Shown here piece by piece: positions 7,472 to 15,407 of a DNA stretch of 34,858 bases. The stretch is from NCBI GenBank assembly GCA_037139495.1, contig JBAXGG010000006.1:1-34858 (forward strand), given 5' to 3'. The notes below the pieces were generated by a model. That model saw only the letters and a program-made list of their open reading frames with translations, made no database searches and was not told where the DNA came from. The stretch comes from JAUPVS01 sp037139495 (lineage in GTDB: Bacteria > Patescibacteriota > Saccharimonadia > Saccharimonadales > JAUPVS01). The position numbers and the translations under genes are program-made. The stretch's first letter is position 1. Every line of letters begins with the position of its first letter.

Positions 7472-8012
7472 AGTCGAGAGCCTCCAGTTTGCCCTGATCA
7501 TTAAGTTTGAAGAAAGCCTCGGGTTTATCTTTAATTTGGTCGATAAATACCTTTCCTTTAGTATGATCGATTTCGTGCTGGAAGACGCGCGCTAAAAAGC
7601 CTTCAGCAGTGACCCGAAACTCATGTCCGTTAATATCCAGTGCTTTAACCCGAACTTTGTTGTAGCGTTTCACCTTGCCATAAATATCTTTGATGCTCAG
7701 GCAGCCTTCGTAGTCTTCAACTAGCTCTCCTTCATGTTTAGTAACCTCGGGATTAATAAAAACTTGAAAGGAACGATCATTCTTGTCGTCAAAATTACTA
7801 CGGATTACCACAACTCTATATAAATGATCGATTTGAACCGCAGCTAGGGCCACGCCAACTTCGTGATCACGGCTGTCTTCCCAGTCGAGCGTGGCCGCTT
7901 CCATGTCGGCGATAAGTTGGACTATATCCTGGGTCACTAAACCAATCTTACGCGAAGGCTTTCGTAAATGCTCATTGGGCAGAGTAATAATTCTATCTTT
8001 AGGACTAACCAT
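7434..8012 (-). CDS. def: Peptide deformylase
   Basis: A 192-aa metalloenzyme that removes the formyl group from nascent proteins. Motif 1 reads GVALAAVQ (residues 53-60), where the family usually has GxGLAAxQ, so the second Gly is Ala. Motif 2 is EGCLS (102-106), with metal-ligand Cys104. Motif 3 is HEIDH (146-150). ATG 8012 is chosen over an in-frame codon inside priA because the length then fits the family and TATAAT (8025-8020) ends 7 nt upstream, pointing to a leaderless transcript. priA stops 8 nt upstream; fmt starts inside the 3' end. Confidence 0.93.
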   Translation of the reverse strand: MVSPKDRIITLPNEHLRKPSRKIGLVTQDIVQLIADMEAATLDWEDSRDHEVGVALAAVQIDHLYRVVVIRSNFDDKNDRSFQVFINPEVTKHEGELVEDYEGCLSIKDIYGKVKRYNKVRVKALDINGHEFRVTAEGFLARVFQHEIDHTKGKVFIDQIKDKPEAFFKLNDQGKLEALDYDKDVKDNRLLW

Positions 8013-8020
8013 TGGAGCAA

Positions 8021-9961
8021 TTATAACAGATTCAGCGGGTCTAAGTCGTGCGTCCAATTAGCTGGCAACAGATTTAAAACTTTGAGGAGTTCGCCGCGCT
8101 GCTTGGCTTTGATGATCAGTTGCCAGCGATATTTGCCACCAACTCTTTCGTAAAAACTAGGAGCCGGGCCGATAATCTCGATCCGAAGGCCGCTATGGCG
8201 GAGGCTGTCGGCCAGTTTTTGAGCGGTAGTTTGGGCACTGGCGCTGGTGGCCCGGGTGCAACTCAGTTTAAGTGTGTGGTAGAAGGGCGGGAAACCGTAG
8301 ATCTGGCGCTCGTCGATTTGTTGCGCGTAGAAGCTGTCCCAATCTTGGTTTAGGGCTGCCTGGATTGCCGTGCTCTTTGGTGAATAACTTTGGATAACAA
8401 CTGTTCCGGCCTTATGCCCACGTCCAACTCGACCGATGACCTGGGTTAGTAGCTGGTAGGTTTGCTCCTCGGCTGTGTAGTCAGGGAAATATAGGTTAGT
8501 GTCGGCTACCACTACGCCAACCAGCGTTAAGTTAGGCAAGTCTAAGCCCTTGGCTAGCATCTGAGTACCTACTAAGATGTCGACATCACCATTGGCGATA
8601 GCCGGGAAGTGCTGCTCCAACCGTTCGGCCTTAACGTTGTCGGTGTCAAAGCGTTGGATACGGGCATCCGGGAAGGCTTTCCGTAGTTCATCGGTTAGAG
8701 ATTTAGTACCGATGCCTTTAAAGATTAGTTCGGTACCATGACAGTCTGGGCAGCTACTTGTCACTCTGGCAGTGTGGCCGCAGGTGTGGCACTGCAGGCG
8801 GTGTTTATCAGCGTGATAGGTTAGCGGCAGGTCGCAGTTTGGACAAAGGGCTTGCCAGCCACAGCTTTGGCATAGCATCAGCCTTGCTGTCCCGCGCCGA
8901 TTCAACAAAATTAGAATTTGCGATTTATTATTTAGGGTTTTTTGCATTTCCCCCAGTAGCAGCGACGAAAGATGAGGATTAGAACCGAACTGCTCACGAT
9001 CTTTTAGGTCCACTAGACTAATCTGCTTTTCGGTATTTTTGCCCGCCGGTTTTTCGACCAAGCGGATGATCGGGATTTTTTTAGCCTTGGCCAGGGCGTA
9101 CTCGGCAATAGTTGGTGTGGCACTGCCCAGAATAAGCTTTGCTTTATGAATATGCGCCAACTGCCCAGCTACCCGGAGGGCATGATAATATGGGGCTTGT
9201 TCCTGCTTGTAAGCCTGGTCGTGAGCTTCGTCAACTACAATCAACCCCAGGTTCTTAATTGGTGCAAAAAGGGCTGAGCGGGGCCCAATTACTACGATCG
9301 GCCCTTCAGCTTGCAAGACCTGCAGCCAAACGTTACGACGTTCGGCCGGCGTCAGCTGCGAGTGGACAACAATCACTGGATAAGCTAAGGCTTCGCGGAC
9401 GCGAGCTTCGAGCTGGGGAGTCAGGCCAATCTCGGGTGTTAATAATAAGACCGAGCGCCCTTTGCCTAAACTTTTTAAGGCCATCTCCAAGTAGACTCGG
9501 GTTTTACCGCTGCCGGTATCGCCGTGCAATAAGTAGCTTTGCGGGCCAGGCGAGGTCATTAGTTTCACGGCAGCCTTTTGCTCGGGGATCAATGGTGGCA
9601 ACTTAATCGACTTAGACACAGCTCTCGGTAAAGTAGCTTCCGCCAAATCACGTTTTCGCAAAAGACTGCTCGGTAATAATATTTGAGCCAGTATGCCCAA
9701 AGGAGAAGGATAGTAGTAGCGAAGCCAGTCGAGTAATTCTAATGTTGCGGCAGGCACCAGCGCTTTAGTAACTACCTTATTAACGGATTTAGTTGTAAAA
9801 GTAGGCTTTGGAATACTTCGTAAAACAACTCCAACTACAGGTGTATTTCGCAAGGCCACCACGACTATAACACCAGCTGGCAGCATCACCTCACTCTGAT
9901 AAGTCAGAGGTTCTTTACCATGGAAGGCCGGTGAACTAACTAATACTTCGTAGAAATACAT
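8021..9961 (-). CDS. priA: Primosomal protein N' (replication restart helicase PriA)
   Basis: A 646-aa DEAH-box 3'-5' helicase that reloads the replisome at stalled forks. Residues 1-115 are the 3'BD/winged-helix part. Walker A GDTGSGKT is at 147-154 and DEAH at 244-247. A zinc-binding insert with CQSC, CPNC, CHTC and CPDC pairs sits near 360-410, and motifs V-VI include GRVGRGHKAG. Length is slightly under E. coli PriA (732). TATAAT (9973-9968) ends 6 nt before ATG 9961, so the mRNA may be leaderless. It is first in a priA-def-fmt cluster. Confidence 0.95.
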   Translation of the reverse strand: MYFYEVLVSSPAFHGKEPLTYQSEVMLPAGVIVVVALRNTPVVGVVLRSIPKPTFTTKSVNKVVTKALVPAATLELLDWLRYYYPSPLGILAQILLPSSLLRKRDLAEATLPRAVSKSIKLPPLIPEQKAAVKLMTSPGPQSYLLHGDTGSGKTRVYLEMALKSLGKGRSVLLLTPEIGLTPQLEARVREALAYPVIVVHSQLTPAERRNVWLQVLQAEGPIVVIGPRSALFAPIKNLGLIVVDEAHDQAYKQEQAPYYHALRVAGQLAHIHKAKLILGSATPTIAEYALAKAKKIPIIRLVEKPAGKNTEKQISLVDLKDREQFGSNPHLSSLLLGEMQKTLNNKSQILILLNRRGTARLMLCQSCGWQALCPNCDLPLTYHADKHRLQCHTCGHTARVTSSCPDCHGTELIFKGIGTKSLTDELRKAFPDARIQRFDTDNVKAERLEQHFPAIANGDVDILVGTQMLAKGLDLPNLTLVGVVVADTNLYFPDYTAEEQTYQLLTQVIGRVGRGHKAGTVVIQSYSPKSTAIQAALNQDWDSFYAQQIDERQIYGFPPFYHTLKLSCTRATSASAQTTAQKLADSLRHSGLRIEIIGPAPSFYERVGGKYRWQLIIKAKQRGELLKVLNLLPANWTHDLDPLNLL

Positions 9962-9995
9962 AGTCTTATTATAAAGCCGTAGAAAAAAAGTGATG

Positions 9996-10024
9996 TTGTA
10001 AAGTTACGCATGGCAGTTTATAAT
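9996..10024 (+). promoter_or_regulatory. Promoter of the winged-helix regulator gene
   Basis: TTGTAA (9996-10001), 17 bp, TATAAT (10019-10024). It lies downstream of the first in-frame ATG (10010), which makes ATG 10052 the better start for the gene. Confidence 0.65.
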
Positions 10025-10051
10025 TTACGTTGTTCTTATAACAATAAACTT

Positions 10052-10339
10052 ATGTTAGATGTATTTATAACTTCTCGAGTAAGGCGCAAAATCATTGTGG
10101 TTTATGCAAAGTACCCTGACTTCAAGACCCATGTCAGGGGCCTAGCTAAGCTAATTAAAGAAGACGCCGGCAATATCCAGCGTGAACTTAAGCGCTTAGA
10201 GAAAATCGGTTTCTTAATTTCCGAAAAGCAAGGTAACACCAAGATTTACCACACCAATAAACAGTTCCCAATCTTTAAAGAATTACAAAGTATAGTATTA
10301 AAATCGCAACGGCTTAATCAAAAGCGACAAAGCTCTTGA
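10052..10339 (+). CDS. Winged-helix transcriptional regulator (ArsR/MarR-like)
   Basis: A 95-aa DNA-binding protein. After LDVFITSRVRRKIIVVYAKY, the segment RGLAKLIKEDAGNIQRELKR is a helix-turn-helix, followed by a wing with LISEKQGNTKIYHTNK. This order is typical of small ArsR-like regulators; no metal-binding Cys or His cluster is seen, so it is not a classical metal sensor. The longer frame from 10010 is disfavoured because the promoter (-10 at 10019-10024) lies inside it. No Shine-Dalgarno site precedes ATG 10052. It diverges from priA and stops 20 bp before the rpsU -10. The target is unknown; self-regulation is plausible. Confidence 0.72.
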   Translation: MLDVFITSRVRRKIIVVYAKYPDFKTHVRGLAKLIKEDAGNIQRELKRLEKIGFLISEKQGNTKIYHTNKQFPIFKELQSIVLKSQRLNQKRQSS

Positions 10340-10364
10340 AAAACTGCCTCTGTTAGGCTATAAT
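10336..10364 (+). promoter_or_regulatory. Promoter of rpsU
   Basis: TTGAAA (10336-10341), 17 bp, TATAAT (10359-10364). The -10 ends 8 nt before ATG 10373, so transcription should start at or within 1-2 nt of the start codon. Confidence 0.8.
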
Positions 10365-10372
10365 TTAACGCA

Positions 10373-10588
10373 ATGATACAAGTAACCCGCAAAGATTCTA
10401 AAGAATCGCTGGAAAACTTACTCCGTCGCTTCAACCGTAAGGTACAGCAATCCGGTGTATTAGCTAATGTTAAAATGAACCAACGCTTCGAGAAGCCGAT
10501 CAGTAAACGCGATCGTCGTACCAAAGCTATCATCCGCAAACAACGCAAAAACATCAAAGTCAAAAATCTTAAACTCGGCATCAAGTAA
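10373..10588 (+). CDS. rpsU: 30S ribosomal protein bS21
   Basis: A 71-aa basic protein. VTRKDSKESLENLLRRFNRK at the N-terminus is the bS21 signature, followed by a Lys/Arg-rich tail. bS21 sits near the anti-Shine-Dalgarno region of the 30S subunit and affects mRNA selection, which is of interest because its own mRNA looks leaderless. A 31-nt hairpin follows the stop codon. yqeY lies just downstream, an arrangement also found in Firmicutes. Confidence 0.93.
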   Translation: MIQVTRKDSKESLENLLRRFNRKVQQSGVLANVKMNQRFEKPISKRDRRTKAIIRKQRKNIKVKNLKLGIK

Positions 10589-10619
10589 TCCAGATAACTA
10601 CTTTGCAAAGTTAGCTGGA
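10589..10619 (+). other. Hairpin directly after rpsU stop codon
   Basis: TCCAGATAACT (10589-10599) pairs with AGTTAGCTGGA (10609-10619), with one mismatch. No T-run follows, so it may be a weak terminator or a stabilising 3' structure of the rpsU mRNA. Confidence 0.5.
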
Positions 10620-10643
10620 AGTTGTCAGAGCCAGGCTCATTAT

Positions 10644-10673
10644 TTGCTGGATTATCGCCGTTTCTGATACAAT
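10644..10673 (+). promoter_or_regulatory. Promoter of yqeY-adk-map
   Basis: TTGCTG (10644-10649), 18 bp, TACAAT (10668-10673), with an extended -10 TGA directly before. The -10 ends 8 nt before ATG 10682: a leaderless layout. Confidence 0.65.
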
Positions 10674-10681
10674 TTCAACAG

Positions 10682-11134
10682 ATGACTATTAAAGAGCAGA
10701 TCGATATTGACCTGAAGACGGCTCTGCTCGGTGGCGATAAGCAGACAGCTTCGGTATTACGTGGCTTAAAGGGCGCTATTCTTAATGTTGAGATCGAAAA
10801 AAAGGCCCGCGAAGCCGGTTTACCCGAGGCTGAAGTGTTGGCAGTTTTGACTAAACAGGCCAAGCAGCGCCAGGAAAGTGCTGATATGTATGTTCAGGGC
10901 AATAGCCCGGATCGGGCGCAGGCCGAACTAGAAGAAAAAGCGACTATCGAAAAGTACTTACCTAAACAAATGGGTGATGAAGAATTGGCATCTATCGTTG
11001 ACACGGTTATTGCCGATACTGGTGCAACTGGGCCGCAAGCTATGGGTCAGGTAATCGGTGCTGTTAAGCAGCAAACCGCCGGTCAGGCCGATGGTGGCCG
11101 TATTGCTCAACTCGTAAAGGCCAAATTAGTATGA
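10682..11134 (+). CDS. yqeY: GatB/YqeY-domain protein
   Basis: A 150-aa protein of the YqeY family, related to the tail domain of GatB, which may bind tRNA; its precise role is not established. The family pattern is clear: TIKEQIDIDLKTALLGGDK at the start, then KKAREAGL and EEKATIEKYLPKQM, and the terminal GGRIAQLVKAKL. The frame extends 20 codons upstream, but those codons lie before and across the promoter, so ATG 10682 is chosen. The stop overlaps the adk start (ATGA), which implies translational coupling. Confidence 0.88.
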   Translation: MTIKEQIDIDLKTALLGGDKQTASVLRGLKGAILNVEIEKKAREAGLPEAEVLAVLTKQAKQRQESADMYVQGNSPDRAQAELEEKATIEKYLPKQMGDEELASIVDTVIADTGATGPQAMGQVIGAVKQQTAGQADGGRIAQLVKAKLV

Positions 11135-11667
11135 TTATTTTTATGGGTGTTGCCGGCAGCGGTAAAAGTTCTCAAGGTCGCCAAATAGCCGACGAGCGTG
11201 GTTTGCCTTGGCTATCGACTGGTGAGTTCTTGCGTATGCTTATTGGTGGTGAACGCCGTAAGGACATGGTCGCAGGTAAATTACTTGATGACCAAGAAAT
11301 TATCGCCTTGGTTCGTAAAATTTTTACAGTTGTTGACACTCACGAGGAATTCGTGCTTGATGGTTTCCCGCGAACCGTCGCCCAGGCCGATTGGCTGCTT
11401 AACCAGGTTAAACACGGCCAACTCACGGTCACAGCTGTTATACATTTACAGGCATCCGAAGAAGTTGTGGCTACCCGTCTGTTGAGTCGCGGCCGTCAAG
11501 ATGATAATAAAGAAGCGATTCGCGAACGATTTGATGAGTACGAACAGACCATTATTCCAATTTTGGGCCAATTTAAAAAGGCAGGAATCAAAGTTATCGA
11601 TATTAATGGCGACCAGCCAGTCGAGCAAGTTCATAATGTTATTGATCAAGCTCTAGAACAGGCCTAA
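11131..11667 (+). CDS. adk: Adenylate kinase (short form)
   Basis: A 178-aa nucleoside monophosphate kinase that interconverts ATP + AMP and 2 ADP. The P-loop is GVAGSGKSSQG (residues 6-16), where most Adk have GKGTQ. LSTGEFLR fits the NMP-binding region, DGFPRT is the conserved Arg motif, and RGRQDD follows the LID. The LID is short and has no zinc Cys. AMP is the likely substrate, but a related nucleotide kinase is possible given the altered P-loop. It lies between yqeY and map; adk-map is a common gene pair. Confidence 0.88.
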   Translation: MIIFMGVAGSGKSSQGRQIADERGLPWLSTGEFLRMLIGGERRKDMVAGKLLDDQEIIALVRKIFTVVDTHEEFVLDGFPRTVAQADWLLNQVKHGQLTVTAVIHLQASEEVVATRLLSRGRQDDNKEAIRERFDEYEQTIIPILGQFKKAGIKVIDINGDQPVEQVHNVIDQALEQA

Positions 11668-11670
11668 ATT

Positions 11671-12423
11671 ATGCAAACTAGAGTTAAAACAGCTGCCGAG
11701 ATATCGGCCATGCGCATTAGCGGCCAGATGTTGGCAACAGTTTTGGAAGACCTACGCCATAGCATTAAGCCAGGCATGACCACTCAAGCTGTGGCCGACC
11801 GTGCCGCTGAAAAACTCGACGATCTGGGGGGTAAACCAGCCTTTTTGGGTTATCAGGGTTTCCCGGACGTCATCTGCATCTCTGTTAACAATCAAGTCGT
11901 GCACGGTATACCAGGTGATCTAGTTTTGAAATCTGGTGATATAGTTGGACTAGATTTTGGCGTTGTTTATAAAGGTATGATTACCGACGGCGCGATTAGT
12001 GTGATTGTTGGTTCTAGCGGTGATCAGGAATCAAAGCAATTAATTCGTGATACCGAAGCAGCTATGTACGCCGGAATCGAATGCCTGCACGACGGTGTTC
12101 GAGTCGGTGATATTGGCGCTGCAGTCGGGAAAGTCTTAAACAAGGGCAAATACGGCATTGTCCGTGATCTTGTTGGCCACGGCGTTGGTCATGAGTTGCA
12201 TGAAGACCCAAACATACCCAATTACGGCCGAACCGGCACTGGACCAGTCTTAAAAGCTGGCATGACAATCGCCATTGAACCAATGGCCACCTTGGGTAGC
12301 GAAGAAGTTGTTGTTGCCGACGATCAATGGACGGTTCAAACCCTCGACGATTCGCTCTCTGCTCACTTCGAGCACACGGTATTGATCACTCAAGACGGCT
12401 ACGAAGTGCTTACGAAGCTCTAA
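11671..12423 (+). CDS. map: Methionine aminopeptidase, type I
   Basis: A 250-aa metalloprotease that removes the initiator Met after Def has acted. All five metal ligands can be placed: Asp95, Asp106, His170 (in GHGVGHELHEDP), Glu203 (in IEPMATLG) and Glu234. The substrate-binding His78 (VVHGIPGD) is also present. Length and ligand spacing are normal. It starts 3 nt after adk with no visible Shine-Dalgarno site, so it is probably translated by coupling. Confidence 0.95.
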   Translation: MQTRVKTAAEISAMRISGQMLATVLEDLRHSIKPGMTTQAVADRAAEKLDDLGGKPAFLGYQGFPDVICISVNNQVVHGIPGDLVLKSGDIVGLDFGVVYKGMITDGAISVIVGSSGDQESKQLIRDTEAAMYAGIECLHDGVRVGDIGAAVGKVLNKGKYGIVRDLVGHGVGHELHEDPNIPNYGRTGTGPVLKAGMTIAIEPMATLGSEEVVVADDQWTVQTLDDSLSAHFEHTVLITQDGYEVLTKL

Positions 12424-12469
12424 ATACTAAAAAGCCGCCCCTCGGAGCTTAACTATTAATATTTAGAAT

Positions 12470-12499
12470 TTGCTCACAGCAGAGGATAAGCGCTATACT
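12470..12499 (+). promoter_or_regulatory. Promoter of ftsA
   Basis: TTGCTC (12470-12475), 18 bp, TATACT (12494-12499). The -10 ends 6 nt before ATG 12506, so the start codon is the expected first nucleotide of the mRNA. Confidence 0.65.
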
Positions 12500-12505
12500 G
12501 ACGTC

Positions 12506-13741
12506 ATGCATGATTCTTCGTCAGGTCATTTTATTGGCCTCGATATTGGTACCAGCGCGGTCCGGTGCGTTATTGGTATATTAGATGAGTCCGGAAAGCT
12601 ATCAGTTATTGGTCAAGGAAGCTCTCCTAACATCGGGGTGCGTAAGGGCGCTATAGTTCATATCGACGATGTTATAGAGGCTGTCGTACAGGCTGTCACC
12701 GAGGCCGAGCGCCTCTCTGGCGTCCAAGTCCACCGCGCCACAGTCAATATTAATGGCTCTCACGTCAACGGCATGAACTCCAAAGGCGTTATCGCTATTA
12801 GTACCGCCAACCGCGAGATTACTATTGATGATCGTTTACGGGTAGAAGAAGCTGCCACTATCGTTAAACTTCCACCTAACCGCGAGATTATTCAGGTTTT
12901 TGCTAAGAATTATCGCCTCGACGGCCAGGACAACATCAAAGATCCAGTCGGTATGCGCGGTGTCCGCCTCGAGGTGGACACTCATATAGTTACCGCCGCC
13001 ACTCCAAATATGCGTAATTTAGACATTGTCCTAGAAAAGGCCCATGTCCAAGCCGGGCATCACACAGTATCTAGCCTAGCCGCTGCCGAGGCTGTCCTTA
13101 ATCGCCAACAAAAAGAGGCCGGTACGATTCTTTTAGACATTGGCGCTGGCACCACCAACCTGGCTGTCATAGAAGACGGTGAGGTTCAGCACGTCGCTGT
13201 TATTCCTATTGGCGGTATTCATGTTACGAACGACCTGGCGATTGGCTTAAAAACCGACCTTGACGTTGCCGAAGCCGTTAAATTGCAGTTTGCAACTCTT
13301 GGTAAACCCAAGAAATCGGTGGCTAAGGTGAGTGTAGAGGGAGTTGAGTACAGTTTTGATAATGAAGAAGTTCAAATGATCACTGAAGCTCGAATCGAAG
13401 ACTTGCTAGAATATGTTGATAGAGAACTAAAGAAAATCCAGCGCTCCCAAAAACTGCCAGGCGGTGTTGTTATCACCGGTGGGACTTCTAAACTCCCCGG
13501 GATTGCTAACTTTACTAAAGAAAAGTTGCAGCTAGCGGCTCGCCTTGGCGTGCTTCAGCCTGTTACTGGTCTAGTTGAAAGCGTCGAAGACCCGACTTAC
13601 CATACAGCCGTCGGTCTAATGTTTCTCGATATGCTATTAATGCCGCTAGATGATAGTGGCCACCGCCGAATCGGCGATCAATCCAGCGCTGCCGTCATGG
13701 GATTTTTAGACGGCATAATGCGCCGCATTAAAAAACACTAA
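12506..13741 (+). CDS. ftsA: Cell division protein FtsA
   Basis: A 411-aa actin-like ATPase that anchors FtsZ to the membrane and recruits the divisome. It has the phosphate-binding start FIGLDIGTSAVRCVIG, an SHS2 (1C) domain at about 75-160, LLDIGAGTTNLAV for phosphate 2, and VVITGGTSKLPGI for the adenosine motif. The C-terminal AVMGFLDGIMRRIKKH is an amphipathic membrane-targeting helix. A TTG 36 nt upstream is in frame but is part of the -35 hexamer, so ATG 12506 is the start. It precedes ftsZ by 277 bp, and ftsZ has its own promoter. Confidence 0.95.
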   Translation: MHDSSSGHFIGLDIGTSAVRCVIGILDESGKLSVIGQGSSPNIGVRKGAIVHIDDVIEAVVQAVTEAERLSGVQVHRATVNINGSHVNGMNSKGVIAISTANREITIDDRLRVEEAATIVKLPPNREIIQVFAKNYRLDGQDNIKDPVGMRGVRLEVDTHIVTAATPNMRNLDIVLEKAHVQAGHHTVSSLAAAEAVLNRQQKEAGTILLDIGAGTTNLAVIEDGEVQHVAVIPIGGIHVTNDLAIGLKTDLDVAEAVKLQFATLGKPKKSVAKVSVEGVEYSFDNEEVQMITEARIEDLLEYVDRELKKIQRSQKLPGGVVITGGTSKLPGIANFTKEKLQLAARLGVLQPVTGLVESVEDPTYHTAVGLMFLDMLLMPLDDSGHRRIGDQSSAAVMGFLDGIMRRIKKH

Positions 13742-13759
13742 AAAAACCTGGAAATGTTT

Positions 13760-13931
13760 CGAACTTAAAACCAAGGTTTATACTTATCTCTACATGTAAT
13801 CAGTGTGAGATTTTGGTAAAGCTAACTGGTGTTTAAATAAAAAGCAACGAACTTAAAAAAGTTTAGTCCCAGCTACTAAAAACTCCGGACTGTACACAAA
13901 ATTTAACAGGCCCAAATTAACCGTACACAAA
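13760..13931 (+). repeat. Direct repeats in the ftsA-ftsZ spacer
   Basis: CGAACTTAAAA occurs at 13760-13770 and 13848-13858. GTACACAAA occurs at 13892-13900 and 13923-13931, 31 bp apart (about three helical turns), ending 22 bp before the ftsZ -35. They may be binding sites for a regulator of ftsZ; the function is not known. Nothing else is seen in the spacer. Confidence 0.45.
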
Positions 13932-13952
13932 TTCTGACGACCAACCTACCGG

Positions 13953-13981
13953 TTGAACTCTTTTTTTCGTTGTTGTATACT
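13953..13981 (+). promoter_or_regulatory. Promoter of ftsZ
   Basis: TTGAAC (13953-13958), 17 bp, TATACT (13976-13981). Transcription should start near 13988, giving a leader of about 30 nt with AAGGGGAA before ATG 14019. Confidence 0.75.
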
Positions 13982-14018
13982 GCCAGGGTAACTACAGAGT
14001 GTAAAAAGGGGAAAAATC

Positions 14019-15320
14019 ATGCCGCAAGTTGCTCCAGCTATAGAGACCTTCGCCCGTATCAAAGTTGTCGGGGTAGGCGGTGCTGGTGGCGCAGCCGTTA
14101 ACCGTATGGTTGAAGCCGGCGTCGATGGCGTTGAATTTATCGCCGTTAATACAGACGCTCAAGCCTTACATCACTCTAAAGCGCAAACAAAAATTCACAT
14201 CGGTCAAGATACGACGCGTGGGCTTGGTGCCGGCGCCGACCCTAGTGTAGGAGAAAAAGCCGCCCAAGAATCAATTGATGACATCAAGAAGGCCCTAGAA
14301 GGGGCTGATATGGTCTTTGTAACTTTAGGTGCTGGTGGTGGTACTGGTAGTGGTGCTGGTCATATCGTCGCCAAGATTGCCGAGGATCAAGGTGCCTTGG
14401 TAGTAGGATTTGCAACTCGACCTTTCGCCTTCGAAGGCGAAAAGCGTCGTCGCAATGCTGATGTTGCCATTGCTAACTTACGTGGCACCGTCGACACCCT
14501 TATCACGATTCCTAATGATCGATTGCTTCAGACTATCGATCGTAGTACTCCATTACTTGAAGCTTTTAAAGTCGCTGATGATGTCTTAAGACAAGGTGTT
14601 CAAGGCATCTCTGATCTTATTACTGTGCACGGCCTGATAAACCTCGACTTTGCCGACGTTAAGACTGTTATGAAGAACGCTGGTTCGGCTTTGATGGGTA
14701 TCGGTCGCGCTAGTGGCGAAGATCGAGCTATTAAAGCTGCCCAACAGGCTATCGAGTCACCACTCTTAGAAATTTCTATTGATGGTGCCAGGGGCATTCT
14801 GTTTAATGTAATTGGCGGTAACGATATCTCGATGCACGAAATTAATACTGCTGCTGAGACAATTACTAACGCTGCCGACCCAGACGCCAACATTATTTTT
14901 GGTGCAACCATTAACCCCGACATAGAAGGCGAGATCATCATTACAGTTGTTGCCACTGGTTTTGATGATACTTACTATGCTAACCGCCAGGTCACTCCCA
15001 AGAAAGACCTAGAAAAACTGGCTGCCGAAGAAGATGCCAAAGCAAAAGAAGTTGCTAACAACGCACCTGACAGCAACGATATCGGGGCTATCGACATGTC
15101 GCTTGATGACCACCAGGTAGCCACTGGCGCTGATGATTTTCACGCTGAACCAACAGTACCAAACATATGGAGCTTAGATCACGAAGGTCAGGACAAATCA
15201 GAACCTGACCAAGCCGAGCATGACTCCGAGGAAGAGCGCGTCATGGATGAGCCGTCATTTTTAAAACGTTTACGGAACAAACGCAAGTACAAAGACGATT
15301 CAACAGATACAAACGACTAG
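14019..15320 (+). CDS. ftsZ: Cell division protein FtsZ
   Basis: A 433-aa tubulin-like GTPase that forms the division ring. GVGGAGGAAVNRM is the N-terminal nucleotide-binding loop. The glycine-rich T4 loop reads GGGTGSG (residues 106-112); most FtsZ have GGGTGTG, and GGGTGSG is the tubulin form. The T7 loop NLDFADV supplies the catalytic Asp. An acidic linker of about 90 residues leads to DEPSFLKRLRNKRKYK, which fits the C-terminal peptide that binds FtsA. A Shine-Dalgarno-like AAGGGGAA sets the start. Despite the altered loop, the rest is FtsZ, not another tubulin relative. Confidence 0.95.
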   Translation: MPQVAPAIETFARIKVVGVGGAGGAAVNRMVEAGVDGVEFIAVNTDAQALHHSKAQTKIHIGQDTTRGLGAGADPSVGEKAAQESIDDIKKALEGADMVFVTLGAGGGTGSGAGHIVAKIAEDQGALVVGFATRPFAFEGEKRRRNADVAIANLRGTVDTLITIPNDRLLQTIDRSTPLLEAFKVADDVLRQGVQGISDLITVHGLINLDFADVKTVMKNAGSALMGIGRASGEDRAIKAAQQAIESPLLEISIDGARGILFNVIGGNDISMHEINTAAETITNAADPDANIIFGATINPDIEGEIIITVVATGFDDTYYANRQVTPKKDLEKLAAEEDAKAKEVANNAPDSNDIGAIDMSLDDHQVATGADDFHAEPTVPNIWSLDHEGQDKSEPDQAEHDSEEERVMDEPSFLKRLRNKRKYKDDSTDTND

Positions 15321-15344
15321 TTTTGTATTAAATATTACACCAAA

Positions 15345-15365
15345 GTAGTGCTTGCAAAGCACTAC
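15345..15365. promoter_or_regulatory. Perfect palindrome over the nrdR -35 element (possible operator)
   Basis: GTAGTGCTT (15345-15353) and AAGCACTAC (15357-15365) are perfect inverted arms around GCA. The -35 TTGCAA (15352-15357) lies in its centre. No T-run follows, so a regulator site is more likely than a terminator for ftsZ. Confidence 0.55.
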
Positions 15366-15380
15366 AAGTAGGGCTAAGAT
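15352..15380 (+). promoter_or_regulatory. Promoter of nrdR-nrdJ
   Basis: TTGCAA (15352-15357), 17 bp, TAAGAT (15375-15380). Start expected near 15387. It is overlapped by a palindrome and flanked by two NrdR-box-like sites. Confidence 0.65.
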
Positions 15381-15407
15381 TATATGTACAAGCGCTATAT
15401 GTAGGGG
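15359..15407. promoter_or_regulatory. Tandem NrdR-box-like sites
   Basis: Site 1 (15359-15374) is centred on CTACAAGTAG, between the -35 and -10. Site 2 (15392-15407) is centred on CTATATGTAG, just past the expected start. The recalled NrdR box is acaCwAtATaTwGtgt; site 2 matches every strongly conserved position of the core, and site 1 matches the outer ones. Centre-to-centre distance is 33 bp, about three turns, as expected for paired NrdR boxes. This suggests that NrdR represses its own operon. Confidence 0.6.

Noticed and set aside
12424..12469. Hairpin after map (CTAAATA with TATTTAG) as a terminator
   Set aside because: The arms are AT-only apart from one base, the loop is over 30 nt and no T-run follows. 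Too weak to annotate.
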